Of a stretch of 64,000 nucleotides of DNA, positions 12,850 to 26,400 are shown piece by piece. The stretch's first letter is position 1. Each line of letters begins with the position of its first letter. The translations under genes and the position numbers were made by a program. The notes under the pieces were generated by a model. That model worked only from the letters and a program-made list of their open reading frames with translations, was not told the DNA's origin and searched no databases. The stretch comes from Thuidium tamariscinum (lineage: Eukaryota; Streptophyta; Bryopsida; Hypnales; Thuidiaceae), in the NCBI GenBank assembly GCA_947034885.2, contig OZ019759.1, forward strand, positions 7,628,501 through 7,692,500. The letters run 5' to 3'.

Positions 12850-13077
12850 GCGCGCGTAGTGGATTTTTGCGGTTTTTTGCAATTTCCCACTACAATTTTT
12901 GTAATTTTGGGGCGTGTAATATACCATTGGAATATCTCCTCCAACCACTCATTAAATGGCTTAGGATCCGGCAGTTCAGGAGGGAAAGGAATCGTTAAAC
13001 GTCCTCGCCTTCCTAGATTTTTGCTCCTGAAGACCCTTCGCTCCGTTGTCAGCTGTGCTTCATACTCTTCATGCTCC
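12850..13077 (-). pseudogene. Possible terminal exon of a C1 gene
   Basis: After a good acceptor (rc at 13078-13080), one minus-strand frame stays open for about 70 codons with non-random composition, including EHEEYEAQLTTERRVF and PFPPELPDPKPFNEWLEE. It lies between the transposase remnant and the presumed element end, so it may be the last exon of the C1 transposase or of another element gene. No family was recognised. Confidence 0.35.
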
Positions 13078-13676
13078 CTGATTTGGAAAAGTCAATTCAG
13101 AAATACACTGTAAATATTCCTCCGAAGAGAGACATAGAGTCAGTTCACCGCTGGTGAAATTCTTCGGAGGCACTTTCAGTACAACCGTTTAGTGGTTCAG
13201 ACACTACCTCTGCACTCCACCTGTACTTCATGTAAGCAAACATTCCATGAAAACCTCAACTGAACTTTGTATAAGATTTGAGACTTCCTTTCTACATATG
13301 TCATGACATACTTCACGTTACACTGACTGCTCACGATGAATACAAAGATTGGAATACAGATATGCAATTGTGAAACGCAATAGGAACGGAGCATATTTCA
13401 GTGCTTACAAATTCGGTTCATCATTGAAAAGTAATCTACATTTCGTGGCAACTGAACTCAACATATTAGCAGTCCTCACTACCCAATGAAGGAGCTGCAT
13501 TTTAAGGCTCACAGTCCCCTCACATCACAACAAATCGGTCCTACCTTTGTCAACTGAAACTTCAAACATGCTGTAAGACAAAATTCATATTTACATGCCT
13601 AATTCAAATTCGATGACTTCCATGACCCTGAAATTCTTTTTCTATCTCGACTAAATTCCAGGGTCACAAATGATAC

Positions 13677-16546
13677 TTATTGCCGATAAGCATCCAAGGC
13701 GATGGCATTTTCCAGTACAAACTGGTGCACCCACTTCCTCAATTGCTCGGACAGTTTCCGCATTCGCCCTTTTCCTTCGACAATCTCATCTGACATGGAC
13801 GGGTCTTCTTTGCTATCCCACACACGCCGGCTTGTGGGACTGTATTCAGACATGTACTCCGTCACAAAGCCCAGAGCCTCTTCCATCTGATACCCTTGCG
13901 CAATACTTCACCAAATTTCGCACGAATCCTTTAAGGCCTTTGAAGTACCTTTCGTAAGGATACATCCACCTTGTGTGCACAGGCCCGCAAATAAATAACT
14001 CTTCTACAAGGTGGACTGTGAGGTGGACCATGCTATCAAAGAAAGCAGGTGGAAATTCCCACTCCAAAGTAGACAACGTCTCTGCAACATCTTCCATCAA
14101 CTGCTGCTGACTTGCAGGGTCAACGACCTTGGCACATAGACGTTGAAAGATCCTACTGACTCTCATGATGGCGCCCACTACTCGAGTGTCGCCAATGTTT
14201 CGTAAGTAGACAGGCATTATTTGTTGCATCAGTATGTGGTAGTCGTGGGATTTGAGACCTCGTAGATTACCATCGCTGATTCTAGCATGAAGTGTTGAGA
14301 CGTAACGTGATGGTGTCTTAATGGAACGCAGTGTCTCCATGAACTCTCTTCTGTCCGCTGTAGACAAAACATAAGGTGCATCGGGCAACCACACTCGTTG
14401 CTGGTTTGGGTGCCCTTGCTCGAGCCATAGTTGAGGACGGATTCCCATTTGCTGCATATCTAAATGCACTGCAGCAGAATCCATCTCACCCATCAACGTC
14501 TTCAAAATGTTTTTGCAAACATTTTTTTCACAGTGCATGACATCTAACAGGTGCTGCACCAAAAGATCCTGCACGATCTCCATAGTAGATTTCAAGGTCA
14601 GTTAAAAGTTGCACTCACATCTTCCAGTAAGGAAGGAACCTATTACTTAATGTAACGTATTCAAGCATGACTGAAATCAAGTGAACCACCGCTATCAAAA
14701 TTCTTCGCTTCAAGTATTAGTGGTCAAACAACACATGGAAATAAACAAGGAAGAGGTTCAGGTAATGAGCTCCACCATGACGACTTAGACAGTACGATGG
14801 ATACTGAATTACCTTTGATAATTTACTACGACTGCAACGAACTTCTCACTTCTTACTGAATGATAACCATTCTCTATTTCTATATTCATCACCAGCATTC
14901 ATCACTTCTAACACTGTGTTTCCTTTTTCAATGAGCAATTGTTCTCATTCAAAAACCATTCGGGCTACCATACCCTGAGGATTCAACAAAACTGTCAGCC
15001 AAATTCATTATCTACAAAATCAACGTTGTACTTTTCAAAAAACAACTCTGTTTAAGTGGATTCGCGATTTAATATAGCTTACCACCCAGTACGGGAGTTG
15101 AAACAATGCGCTAACCCTCTTGACCCCATGCTGTTTGACAGGATCTTCCTCTCCATCCGGTTGACCTCCACTTTGTATGTACGCAACCCGTTCTTCACCC
15201 ATTTGCAAAATGTCTTGGCCAGATGGTCGGCGAGGAGGTGCACGTATCTCAGAATTCCCATCGAAGGCCACCCGCGCTCTACGAAACCTGTGCTCCGGAT
15301 CTAGCCACCTCCTGTGGCCTAAATAAATCATTTTCTTCAACACGTTTGAGTGCAGTGCGCAAGTTTCTGTAACACACACTGGACAACCTTTGTAACCCTT
15401 TGTCTGCTGCCCTGAAATTAGTCCGTAGGCTGGGAAGTCATTTATGGTCCACAGGAGAATGGCCCTTAAAAGAAAAAGCCTCCTCCCTTCTTGTCCGGAA
15501 GCGTCAAGAGTTTGTATTCTTCGCCACAGAAGAAGCAAATCCCAAACCAACGGAGTGATGAAGACATCGAATGCTTCACCATTTGGAGCTTTCTCTCCAG
15601 GAATTAAAAGAGTCAATGAGATGAAAAATTTCTTTGACACGAGCCACGGAGGGAGGTTGTACATTACCAATAGTACAGGCCACATGGAATATTTTGTGCT
15701 TTGGTTCCCAAACGGATTTACACCATCCGCTACCATCCCCATGTACATATTCCGATCCTCTTCTTTGAACGTTGGATCTACGTTGTCTACAGCTGCCCAC
15801 TGCTGACTATCCACCACAGATCGCATGTACCCATGTGATGACTTGTTGGCAGCATGCCACTTCAAAAGAGTAGCGACCTCCGGGCACTGAAACAGACGTT
15901 GCAAGCAAGGAATTATAGGGAAGTACCTCAGTACTTTTGGGGAGATCGTTGTGGACCCTGACACATACCGTTCTTCTCCACAGAACGGACACTACAGCTT
16001 ATCCTCATTCTCTGGGCCTTCATATAAGATGTGCCCAGAAGAGCAACAATGAATCGCCTTATGCTCCAATCCCATCTTCATGAGTATTGATTTCATCTCA
16101 TAAGTCGTGCGTGGTAAGCAGTTCGATTGTGGGAGCAAATCCGCGGCCAAAAAACGCAACAGCTCATCCAAAAAGGTGTAAGGGGCTCCAAAGACATTCA
16201 CCATGTTCAACAACACAATGGATGCTTGTAAACGGTTTACCCCACATCCTTCGTACACGTTCTGCGTGGATTCACCCATCAAGTTTTCAAGGTCAGCTAC
16301 ACTCTGTTCATAATTACTACTTGAGGCTGCATTTGCAATGTCGGGGTCCACTTGGTCTGCGAACGTCTCTGCATGAATTGCATCTACCCTTGCGTATGCA
16401 TCGTGTACCATCTGCTCCACTTCGACTTCAGTTCTCTACGGCCAGACATAACGTGGAAACTCTTCGTCTCCTCGTCTCCATGCATACTCTTCTTTGCCTG
16501 CTTCTGGCTCTTCTATTGGGCCCCTTATATTCCGACCGTCCACCGT
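13677..16546 (-). pseudogene. CACTA (En/Spm) transposase, tnp2/Transposase_21 plus DUF4218, decayed (C1)
   Basis: Two exons. The first (16546-15083) holds the usual N-terminal part (LLRFLAADLLPQSNCLP...LGLEHKAIHCC), a Cys pair (CPFCGEERY) and the Transposase_21 core with acidic residues in GMVADGVNPF and TINDFPAYG. A GTAAGC donor starts the intron at 15082. The second exon (about 14570 down to 13677) starts near LLDVMHCEKNVCKN and holds DUF4218 (KSHDYHILMQQ, FPPAFFDSMVHL, CGPVHTRWMYPYERY). Damage: in-frame TAG at 16436-16438 and 15992-15994, and a frameshift near 13915 after FVRN; the frame then resumes at MEEALGFVTEYM. No DUF4216 part was seen. Upstream acceptor at about 16547 implies further 5' exons. 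Not functional as read. Confidence 0.85.
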
Positions 16547-17847
16547 CTACAAAGGGTATTAGAGGCATGTCAGGGTCCAACTCAAGCTACAACTACAAAA
16601 GAAAAAACTGGAACCACTAACTACAGTTGGAAAAAGCATATAAGATAATACGGGATGTGGGTCTCAGATTCACATCCACATTTTGGTATAATCCTTGCCA
16701 TTCAACTCCAGGATAAGGTACCACTTGTAATTTTGAGTTCACTAACAAAGAACAAAGCCTTTCGTCATAATTCACAAGTTATCTTCTATAGTTGAAGTTA
16801 ATTTTAATGAACGACTGTGTGATGGTATGTGAAGAAACGGACAGAACAGACGAGAAAGAGTACATGACTACATGCATGAGCTTTCCATGGGACTGCAAAT
16901 ATGGAAGCCAACCTCGCCGAATTGTGGCTCATAGGATTTATATTAACTGCGGAATTGTAGACAAGAATTCCCTCAACTGTTGGGGCCTTTACGATGACGA
17001 CACTACGAGTTCATTCATCCAACACACAATTGAGTCAAGACAAACTCATCTCAATCTCTTGAGTTCGAGGAAAGAGAACTCACCAAGACTAGGTAAGGTA
17101 GATATGGATCTCTTCCATACTGCCGATGGTGCTTAGCCACTTGACTGGTGCTTCTTGTCCTGCCTCCGTGACACTGAGAACAAGTACATGGATATCTTGG
17201 GAACCCAAGCCTCAAAGCAATGGCTCTCTCTATGTGGTAGGCCGAACCAAAGCGTCGTGGATGCATGTTGCTGCACAGACACCAAGAATGACACATGCAT
17301 GCACAACAGTCAGTTCCATCATACTTAATCGGCATAGTTTGGTGCGTCAGTTCATTCCAGAGAAGTAAACAAAGTGGAATGCGGTTTGAAGTCTCCAACA
17401 GTGAAACTAGGGTACATAGTACGGTGAACGATATTGTCACCCTTTACTGTTCATTTAAAACAACACAACAGCATAAATCACAGAAAGTGGACACTGAGAC
17501 ATGGATCCAAAAAAGAAACGGACAATCATTTTCAAACGCACATGCAATGCACTGAAACATTCCAGTACTTGTGTTCGACATTGAAAAACATGTTATCACA
17601 TACTTCTCACTGAAAATCACCTTCATGATACCACAAGGAACTGTATATCATAGTCCTCTTGTCAAAGCATGCTCCAAACAGAGCATACCGTTTGCATTAA
17701 GACAGTGCTCCTAAAAAGAGCACCTTATAAAACCATTATCCACATGGATCTGTCCTCATTCTTCTTAGTTCTACCACCACTGTCTCCTCTAGAGGGATTT
17801 GTGGACTTCATCGTCCAATGCACGAACTAATACCTTGGTACTGATGA
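16547..17847. other. C1 interior, no gene recognised
   Basis: Probably intron or untranslated sequence of the minus-strand C1 transposase gene. No protein motif was recognised on either strand. Confidence 0.35.
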
Positions 17848-18186
17848 CTACGTCTTCTTGGAGACCAAAGCCATGAACTCAGAGTACGAGATCATTCTCT
17901 TAGGCGGACACTCTACCTGATTTCCAAACTCGCTCACGGCCTGCTCAACAGCAGAGTCATTGCACTCATGCTTTGCCCTCTACTGTTGTAGTAGCCTATC
18001 TAGGAACTCTATGAATGGGCCCACCCGCGGTTTAATGATGCGACAACGTTTTCTTTTTCCACTAACAACTGCAAGACTAGGTTCTTCACGTTTTACTACA
18101 TCGGGTTCTGTTGTGGTACTTCCGGGTACGGCTTCTGTGGACAACATACATGTCCCTTGGACTCCATCTTCTCGGTGCTGCTCCAT
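17848..18186 (-). pseudogene. Unidentified ORF fragment in C1
   Basis: One minus-strand frame reads for 113 codons with a single in-frame TAG (17980-17982). It contains a basic patch (GKRKRCRIIKPRVG) followed by GPFIEFLDRLLQQ and CPPKRMISYSEFMALVSKK. It is co-oriented with the C1 transposase and upstream of it, so it may be a 5' exon of that gene or a separate element gene. No family recognised. Confidence 0.35.
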
Positions 18187-18189
18187 AAA

Positions 18190-19553
18190 ATGAATCTGAT
18201 CTCATGCCCCCTCTGAAGAACTTAGTATTGTATTATACTGTCACGTAACTTTAGAGGGATGATAGTGTCTCTGAGCCCATGACCTTTACCAGAAAACGTC
18301 CCGAGTTTCTATGCGAACTTCCAACTTGATTTACCTCAAGAATTATGGTGAACAACGACATCTGAAAAATTAGGACGTCTACAAATTCTGCGTTGAAAAG
18401 AAATGTTTGACTTGGAAGAGTAACTCTAGGATTGCTAATACGACGTCCTAGTTTTTCCTTGAAATCAACCTTAGCAGTCCACATAATCATTAATTATGAC
18501 CTCAATCTCTTTGGGAATACTTCTTGCTCGAGATCCTAAAGAGTCTTTCAGTATTTTGGAAGTCTGCCACTTAAATGCAGTCCGATTGATTGTTAAGACG
18601 ATGCATGCAGTTACTGGACCCAAAACCATTTCTTCACACAAACAATCACTTCCATCATGAAGACTCACCCACGAAGAATGTCACGTCCATAATGATGAAC
18701 GCCGTCTCCCCCCACAAGCTCACCGGAAAAGACAATTCCACTTTGATCTTTCACAGTCGAAGACTGCACTTCTGCATACCACAGTGAACACAACGCTGCC
18801 CACTGGAATAGAGAGGAAGATCGGTCGCTCAGGTGCCGGAAGAGTAAAGCAAGCCAGCAGGAATGTCTGAAGAGTGCCGAGAGAATTGGGACTTGTTACA
18901 CACCATGGTGGACAGAATGGCAAAGAAGCTGGGCCCTCTGCGTACCAGGTGAGTTGAAACTGTGAGGTGGTGGCCATGTCGCGTTAACGTCAGCGAGAAA
19001 TGCGTCGAGGTCGACTATTGCTGAAGCTGTGCATGCAGAAGACTATGCCAGTTGAGCGCCGCCTGAGAAAGTGATTTCCTTATTGCAGCGATGATCCTAT
19101 ATTTGGCAAAACTTTCACATGGCATGAGTGACCCCCATTTGTGTGAGGACGGATTAGCAAATGCTTTTGCTAACTGAACATAAATGCTGTGACGGCAACT
19201 AAAACTATGTAGTCTATAATTGGATTCAAGAACTTCGCTGCGCATCTTCTAACACAGGAAAGCTGTTAATAGCGGACTGACGACGATGAAGGCACAGAAT
19301 TCGAGGAATCACATTTAATCAGCATGCTTCAGGCACCCTCCACGGATGTACGTGGAATTTAGTCACTAATATGTTAACGTGGATGGTAGTTCCTATTGAA
19401 GGTAGTTCCTATTGAAGGTCTTATTTCGTGTTCAAAAATAGTCACAAGTGGTCATAAGTGCAAAGCAGTAGCTGTGGCCAGAATTAGACTTTGAGAAAAA
19501 AATAACGCCTGAACATTAGGTTAAATTTCCTCGGTTGTTCTTGTGTCTCGCAG
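18190..19553. other. Region between divergent C1 genes
   Basis: Lies between the minus-strand transposase side and the plus-strand second gene of C1. It may hold the divergent promoters and first exons, but no TATA box or coding stretch could be assigned with confidence. A short tandem duplication of GGTAGTTCCTATTGAA occurs at 19385-19417. Confidence 0.35.
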
Positions 19554-20560
19554 TGGCTGTGACGGTGAAGGAGTTAGTCCAATTACTCAGGTGAATGTTC
19601 TGCGTGAACCGAGAGAAAATGTACCTATTGTAGCGGATGAAAACGTACCTTCGCCGTCAGTGGTGATACAGCCCGCAGTGCAGTCTGAGAGGAACCCCCA
19701 TGAACCAAGTTCGGGCGGAAGACCACAGCCCACCGATAAGCTACCCATCTGTAATCTCCCTACTCCAAAAACAGACATCAGTTTCGCAGCTCCGCACATT
19801 GTATCCGCTGCAGAGAGTTCGGGTGAAGGTGTACCCTTACAAGACGGTACAATTCAAAAGAACTCCAATAGAGTACGAGCGATTAAATTCTGTGGAGTGG
19901 AAGGAAGGAAGAAGAGCGAAGTGGTGCTTGACAAAGACCTAGAAGAAAGCGACCTCAGTTCATACTCTGACTCCGATGAGTCTTGGCGGCCCAGCACTGA
20001 GTTATCCCCCAATTCTAGTGAGTACCTCTCAGAATCAGATGGAAGTAGCGTGATAGCCACGCTCTTTACGGGGGACAAGCGTCAAACAGGTTATCAAAGG
20101 CAGGTGGAGGAGGTGAGTATTTGAACTACCCTAAACCTTTGGTCAATTTGGTTTCCGTTTCCTTGGACTGTGAAGATGTATCCATTTTCTGCTACATTCT
20201 GTATGGCGTCACACAGACGATGGACTGCCTATTCGTTTTGTGCACTTCGCATGAGGGAGTTCCATGTTACAAAGTAGAAGTGAATATTTGAAAGGTAAAG
20301 CTTCCTTGAGTTGCTGTAGCTGCAGAGTATGGCATACCTTGTGACGAGAGGGCCTAGTGAGTTTCCTGTGAAGAAGGTAACTAGGTAAGTCGATACTGTG
20401 AATAGGTGTGTTGCATAGGCCGCACGAAGTCTTGTTACCGTATTTGCTAAAGTGAGTTATATCAATGTCTAACTGTTTTCAGAAGGAGGAGAGGGCTCTA
20501 AAGTATTCACGTGATCCGAGGACAAGAAAAACAGCTCCTACATTCTACGAATCAAATTGG
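19554..20560 (+). pseudogene. C1 second gene, 5' exons (acidic Ser-rich protein)
   Basis: Two exons fit splice signals: 19554-20112 (acceptor CGCAG, donor GTGAGT) and 20483-20560 (acceptor TTTCAG, donor GTAAGG). The first is an internal exon, as no ATG opens it. It encodes a proline- and acidic-rich segment ending SSYSDSDESWRPSTELSPNSSE; the second encodes a short basic segment (KYSRDPRTRKTAP). No domain is recognised. Orientation and spacing suggest it belongs to the gene that resumes at 26.7 kb beyond the inserted elements. That link is inference. Confidence 0.45.
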
Positions 20561-21292
20561 GTAAGGACTGTTACATACTTCAATGCGGACACATGCATTG
20601 TAGAGCACATTGCTACTGAACACTTCTTGCTTTGACATGTGAGTGTCCATTTCAAGAACTGTACAACTGTAGCTTCCTCCAACATCTTCAAACGGATGTA
20701 CCGTGGGTGGGTACTGCTTGTTGCACCTGTGTGAAGTCTGATCAGGGAAGAAGTGTATTCACTTCAGAGGTAGTGCCAATGTTCCCTAATTTCAGTTAGG
20801 GAATACGGTGACGTTCTTCTGGGAAATGAAGATGCTTTAATAATAAGGAAGAAGTAAATAACAAACTGAAGGAACTGAGTGAATAGTTTAGCTTCATTGA
20901 CAACTTATAGTATGTCCTACGTAAAGTTCCATAAATATCAAAGAAAAATTATTCATTGTAGAGTTGCAATTTTGAGGGTAAAAAATAGTTGGATCCCTTG
21001 AAGCTTTGGTCTTTCAAAATATTGGAGTGGGGCTAACAATAACTTCCTCCTCCTGTGAGGTGCAGAGTGAAGGTGGGCCAAAGCAGCAGCCCTACCATCA
21101 GGTGAACTAGTACAACCACATGACCTTAGGCCCCTTTCTATCTGCAAAATGTTTTCCAATTTTTTTTTTTAAATGTTTGAAGTGGACCCCATGATGAGAA
21201 TGCGGAATGTAGCATTTAATCAGCATGTAGTAATTTGAATTTAACTCTATGGTTTAGGAAACGAGTGTAACACATACCTCATTGGGATGAGA
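20561..21292 (+). other. Intron of C1 second gene, left of insertion
   Basis: No coding signal. It ends at the hexamer ATGAGA (21287-21292), which also ends the inserted X1 material on the right (26675-26680). Confidence 0.4.
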
Positions 21293-22530
21293 GGTGGGTA
21301 GAGAAGAGTTGGGAGTGTATTTTCAGTGCCTCAACGCTTCTAGAACTTAAGATTCCAGGTGAGAAAGCCGTTGTTAGGCTAGACGGGAGGGAGGGATTCC
21401 TTAGTCGTGCTAGAGCTCCTGGGTGGGAAGTCCAGTTGAGCGTCCGATCTCCTGTGAGGTTGTGAGCCCCGTCTTTGTCACTCAGGTCTTGGATTTTTCT
21501 TTTTTTCGCTTATTACTCACATTTAGGGTTATTATGGGTTAAAATCAACTAAAAAGAGTGTTCACAGTAGAACTGATGTAATTCCTGCCAATGATGGAGA
21601 ATTGGGTCTAACTATTTCGGAGTACCTTAAAAGACTCCTTAAAGCCGGTTTCTACAACTTATCAGGAGATTAGACATCATATTACGCGATTCGCAGAGAT
21701 TGCACTGGCACCACGGGGGTCCAACAGTCTCCTACAAGCGTCACGGCGAAGCCAACTAGTGGAGATTCCCTTGTACGGGAATGATTCCTCCCCGGAGGAA
21801 TTAATTCCGCCATAAGTGCAAATTCTACTTTGATTAGACAATGTAGGTTTTTAACGAAACTTGGCACTTGTCATTAGGGGACTTCCTAGAAGATCCCCTA
21901 AAAGTTTCGTAATTTTCTGGATTACGGAAATGACTCCATGGGAAGTCAACCGCTCTCACCTGCAATTGGAAATTCATGGAAAATTCCACGGTGATGGTAA
22001 AATCCCACTAAAAATTAGGATAGTACGTTTTAGCCTAAATAAGCGTCCCGCCAAATTCCAAGACATTCTGACATCAACAAGTACCAGAACCGGCGGCATA
22101 GACAAGTTTTGATGGTTTTACCAAAACTCTTGCGAGTTGACTGGTGCACGGGGAGCATACGGAGTCCGATTTGGGTCAACTTAGACTCTTTTCCAACATT
22201 CTCGGACCTTCCCGACAACCTAGGCTAGTCAAAACCTTTGGGAAAAATCAATTCCAAAAGATAGATTTTCCACCCTTTTTACCGGTTCGTGAATGTTAGC
22301 TTTAGAGCGCATTTGGGCTCCGAGAGTAAGGGGTAGGGATTCCCCATGACTAATTTGGGTCTTCTGGAGCTAATGGCGCTGTCCGTTTGGCGATCAGACC
22401 ATTTCTCCAAAAGTTAGAATAGCTACAGCAGTAGGGTAGAATTTGGCCTAGTAGAATTAGAGTTTTTGACAATTTTGGTTGCGTAGGTAGTTTTAGCTCG
22501 TAATTGAGGGTAAGTGAGGTCCTTGGAATG

Positions 22531-22541
22531 TATAAAAGGGG
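22531..22541 (+). promoter_or_regulatory. TATA box in element Y
   Basis: TATAAAAGGGG about 1.07 kb from the Y 5' end; transcription would start near 22560. Typical RNA polymerase II core promoter, as expected at a U3/R boundary. Confidence 0.5.
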
Positions 22542-23275
22542 GCCTCACCGACTTCATTTGCACCCCTTTCTTTCATTTTGTTGAAGCCACACGCGGCCAC
22601 GATTGTCAAGACTTTTGGTATTTTTGCCAAAACTCTTTGTATTTGCTTTCAATTTCATTTCCTCTTGATTTTCAAGCACTTTTATGTTCTTTTGAGTTTG
22701 TTGCAAAGGACGTGGGGGTCCCTTTGAGCTTACTTGAGTCCTTTTGTTATTTGGTACTAACCCCAAAACCTTCTTGGCCGAATTCTGGCGATGCCGTTAG
22801 CCAAGAAGCTTTGGATTTCAATTATTTACAAGTGTCTTTGAGGTCATACTAACCATTTCTTAAGTTTGGTGTTTGAGTGAGACTTCACAACTCTCTAGTT
22901 GTTGCAAATCTCCCGGCATTTGGCTTGGAAATACGTGGTCCAAGTATTTTGGAGTCAATTGAAATTTAAGAGACTTGGGTGGGAACCAAGCTCTACTATT
23001 GTTCGATTTACTAACCTTGGCAAGACTTTGTCCAAAAATTGGGGATAACACCCCAATACGGCGAAGCTTCGCTCTTTCACATAATTTCCAAACTCACGTT
23101 GTTATCTTTTGTTCTAAGAATTTGAGACCACAAAGCCAGCCAAGAGCTTTTAACCAATTATCCAATTTAGTTTTGTTGGAAGGGGTCCCCTTAGGAACCC
23201 CAATTTGGTGTGGCTACAACGGCCTGACCTTTGTTTTGTTTCTTAATTTTTAGTATCCAGTTGCAAGCCCAACCG

Positions 23276-23461
23276 GACTGAGCCCAGCCAGCACCAGCCG
23301 GGACTGAGCCCAGCCGGCACCCAGCAGGGACTGAGCCCAGCGGCACCCAGCAGGGACTGAGCCCAGCCGGCCACCCAGCAGGGACTGAGCATACGGTTAC
23401 ACCTAGCAGGGACTGAGCATACAGTCACACCTAGCAGGGACTGAGCATACGGTCACATACG
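23276..23461 (+). repeat. Minisatellite in element Y
   Basis: About seven imperfect tandem units of 27-28 bp built on GGGACTGAGC. Early units continue with CCAGCCGGCACCCAGCA and later ones with ATACGGTCACACCTAGCA, so the array contains two sub-families in blocks. Confidence 0.85.
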
Positions 23462-26400
23462 GTCTGATTTTCATATATCAACACATCTGGTAAACCCAGA
23501 ATGGGATGATGCCTCAGGGCCCCAACCAACTTTGTTTTTTTTTGGCATTTTCTATGAGAGAGTAAAGGAGGACTGGAGGAAGCCAGGGAAGTAGAGACTT
23601 CAGGGGAGAGTTATTTTCTAAAATTTCATAGTAGCCAGGGAGGAGGATGTAAGACTTAGGACTGAAATTTGAACACTTAGAAGTGGGGGAAAAAGAAAAA
23701 TTGCCAGAGAGAAATTTCAGAGATCTGCTAGTATTATTGAGATTACAATCAAAAATTCCCAAGTCCCAATTAGAGCCAGAGATTAGAAGTCTGGGTAGTG
23801 AGGGAACCCAAAACCAGAGGTTAGAATACAAAACCAGAAGAGAAATTGAGAGCCAGACCTCCGTGAGGGAGGCCAGATTGGCATGACAAAAGCCAGCAGG
23901 CCATAATCAATTTGGAAAAAATCAACTGAATCAGCCTGGTTGGAAAGTCAACCTGGTTGACTGGGGGCTCCTCTCCTCACAGACCAGCCTTGGGGGCCTT
24001 CAGGCCATTCAACCTGCTCAAAAAACTGGGTTTTTGTTCTGGATTACGATCTGGACACAACACAGATGGGAAACTTGGACACTCTCAAGCTCTAAGTTCA
24101 CGAATTTGGTTCACAATTGCAAGTATTAGAAAGAGAGATAGTATTAGTATAGAAGAAGAAGAAGGAATCTCACAAACCATTGGTAGTTGACTTTGTGAAC
24201 ATAGAATATAGTTGTTCAAAAGTCAAGCAATAAAAAAACGAAATAGAGAATAATTTGACTTTGGGAAAGATAGAAGAATAGGCTAATTTGGATTAGGAAT
24301 AGAGTGGCTTAGTTGTCTTTGATTTGACTTTGGAGTAAGCTAGATTTTCAAAGATTTGGCTTTGAAAATAATAAAAAAGATAAAGAAAAGAAAACAATAG
24401 AAAGATAGAGAAATTAGACTAAAAATGCACCAAAAGTATTAGGAAATTAGCATAGATTTTAGAATATCACACTCAAGTGAAACAAGGGAGAAAGTTTGGA
24501 ATTAAGTATTTCCTATCACTTTTAAAATATCGAAAAGGACGCCAAGATGGAGGTGGAGCGAGCGCAAATTAGAGGATTTAACGAATCACATGAAGACCTT
24601 GAAAATGCCATGACGGAGGTTAGACTTTGAAATTCTTTTATTTCCCATTTTTTTCCATAATTCCTTTTTAGTCATAAAATTTAGCAGTTAGTTTAGAAGT
24701 AACGAACCTAGAAATACCCACAAGATAAGAAAATTAGACAAAGCTAGAATCAATAGTAAATTCAGATTTTTTAGACTTAGGCAGTAAAAATAGGAAATTG
24801 AAGCCATAATTAATCTCGAGAAAAAGTAATTGACTGGGAAATTTTGGTGAACCGGATAACGGTCAAAATTTGCTCACAATTACTTTATCCAAAGAATGCA
24901 TGGTGGAAATTAACTTTAGTAACTAGAAAGGATAAAAGGATAAATCCAAAAGAGTTAAACCCTTTAGATAAAAAAAAGAGTCCAACAAGGTAAAAGTTGG
25001 ACGAACCGATCAACAGTCCAAATTTACCGGGAAGATTCACACTTACCCAAGTCAAAGATCAAAGTTTTACCGTGAAAGGATAAAATTATTCCTATTAAGG
25101 TAAAACTCAAATTGACTAATTAGATATCCTAAGGTTAAGTAGTAAAAGAATAGTTATAACAGTAAGCTAATTAGACTAAAAGATAATTAGAGAACAAGTT
25201 AGGGATAGAATCCTCTAGAGATATCTTAGAACATAAAAAACCCGAGAATACTTAGGACTCTATCCACAAGCGTTACGCTAGAAAAGAATGAACCCTTAAC
25301 TAGAACCTTTGATTATTTGGAAAGGTCAAATAGGATTGACCAAGACCAGTAAAACCTTAGACTCCCACTAGTATCACGAAGTAGAAAACGACTGAAAGAC
25401 TTATCTCAAATTCAAAAACCTTAGAGCAAAGGTAATTCTCGCCTAGCAATTGCAAGCGGGTTGATTAGGAGTAGGAAGTTAGGAAGATCCATTGCTTGGA
25501 AGGCGTAATTGGATTGCACGTAGGTTAGACACCTACTAGGAATTACTCACAAATTAGTAGAACCTGGTTGTATACACTTTATTCCAAGGGTGGGAATAAA
25601 GCGCCCACAGAGGTCTCACCGTCCTGGTGGCAAACGGAAGAGTTCTGGTTGACGTTGGAACGGACGGGTACACTTGTAACCACCTGACTCCGTAGGGACG
25701 GAAAATAGTTCCAAAGTCGTTGTAGTATGAGAAGATCGTACGGGGGATCTCTGTGTGACCTACAGTCCGGATTCCTATCCGTGCTGCTGTGAGAAATCAA
25801 ACCGGATCTGAAGCAACTTTAGAGTTAACGGATAGAAAGTGGATCTTCAACCACTATAAGTCACGGGGCCTACCGCTCACAAAATCAAGCGGCGACCCCT
25901 CTGATGGTAAAACAGAAGTAAAGCTAAACTGGATTGAGGAACAGAAACGTACGGATCATTCGGAACGAATTGGTCCAGAGAGGGAATCAGGAGCGGAATC
26001 CGTTAGGATACGGATCCGTTGTAGTTTGACGGAACGATTAAATTCCGGAAAACCGGAATAGTCAGGGAGCGGATCCGTTCCAGACCAGATTGTTAGAATA
26101 CCAACCTTTAAGGGATAGCGGGTTGTTGTCCTTGGGCTGTTTTGGTGTTTCCGGTTCTAAATCTGGAACCGGATTGTAGAGTTTTTGGAACTGACCTATC
26201 TTAATCACTTAACAAAGCCAGATACTTCACAGAATCTCGCAGGTTCGATCTTTAGAGTCACTTAGTTATACTCTTCAGTGATTTTTGTGAGTATAACGAG
26301 GAATTTACTTACCTTGTATTGCGACAGAGATTAATTAGCCTTGGCATGGCCAGAGGATTCTACTGGGTCCGGATTAGGAACTTGGAGAGGGTTGGAATCC

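Larger units (their letters stand above)
21461..25609 (+). mobile_element. Y: 4149-bp TG...CA insertion, possible giant solo LTR
   Basis: Begins TGTGAGCCCCG and ends GCGCCCACA. It is flanked by a perfect 5-bp duplication GAGGT (21456-21460 and 25610-25614). X2 has the same locus without it (GAGGT once, at about 57210), so the empty site is directly visible. No ORF of substance and no internal LTR pair were found. A strong TATA box (TATAAAAGGGG, 22531) suggests U3/R/U5 organisation. AATAAA lies close to the 3' end (about 25596). Either a very long solo LTR or a non-coding LARD-like element. Confidence 0.8.
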
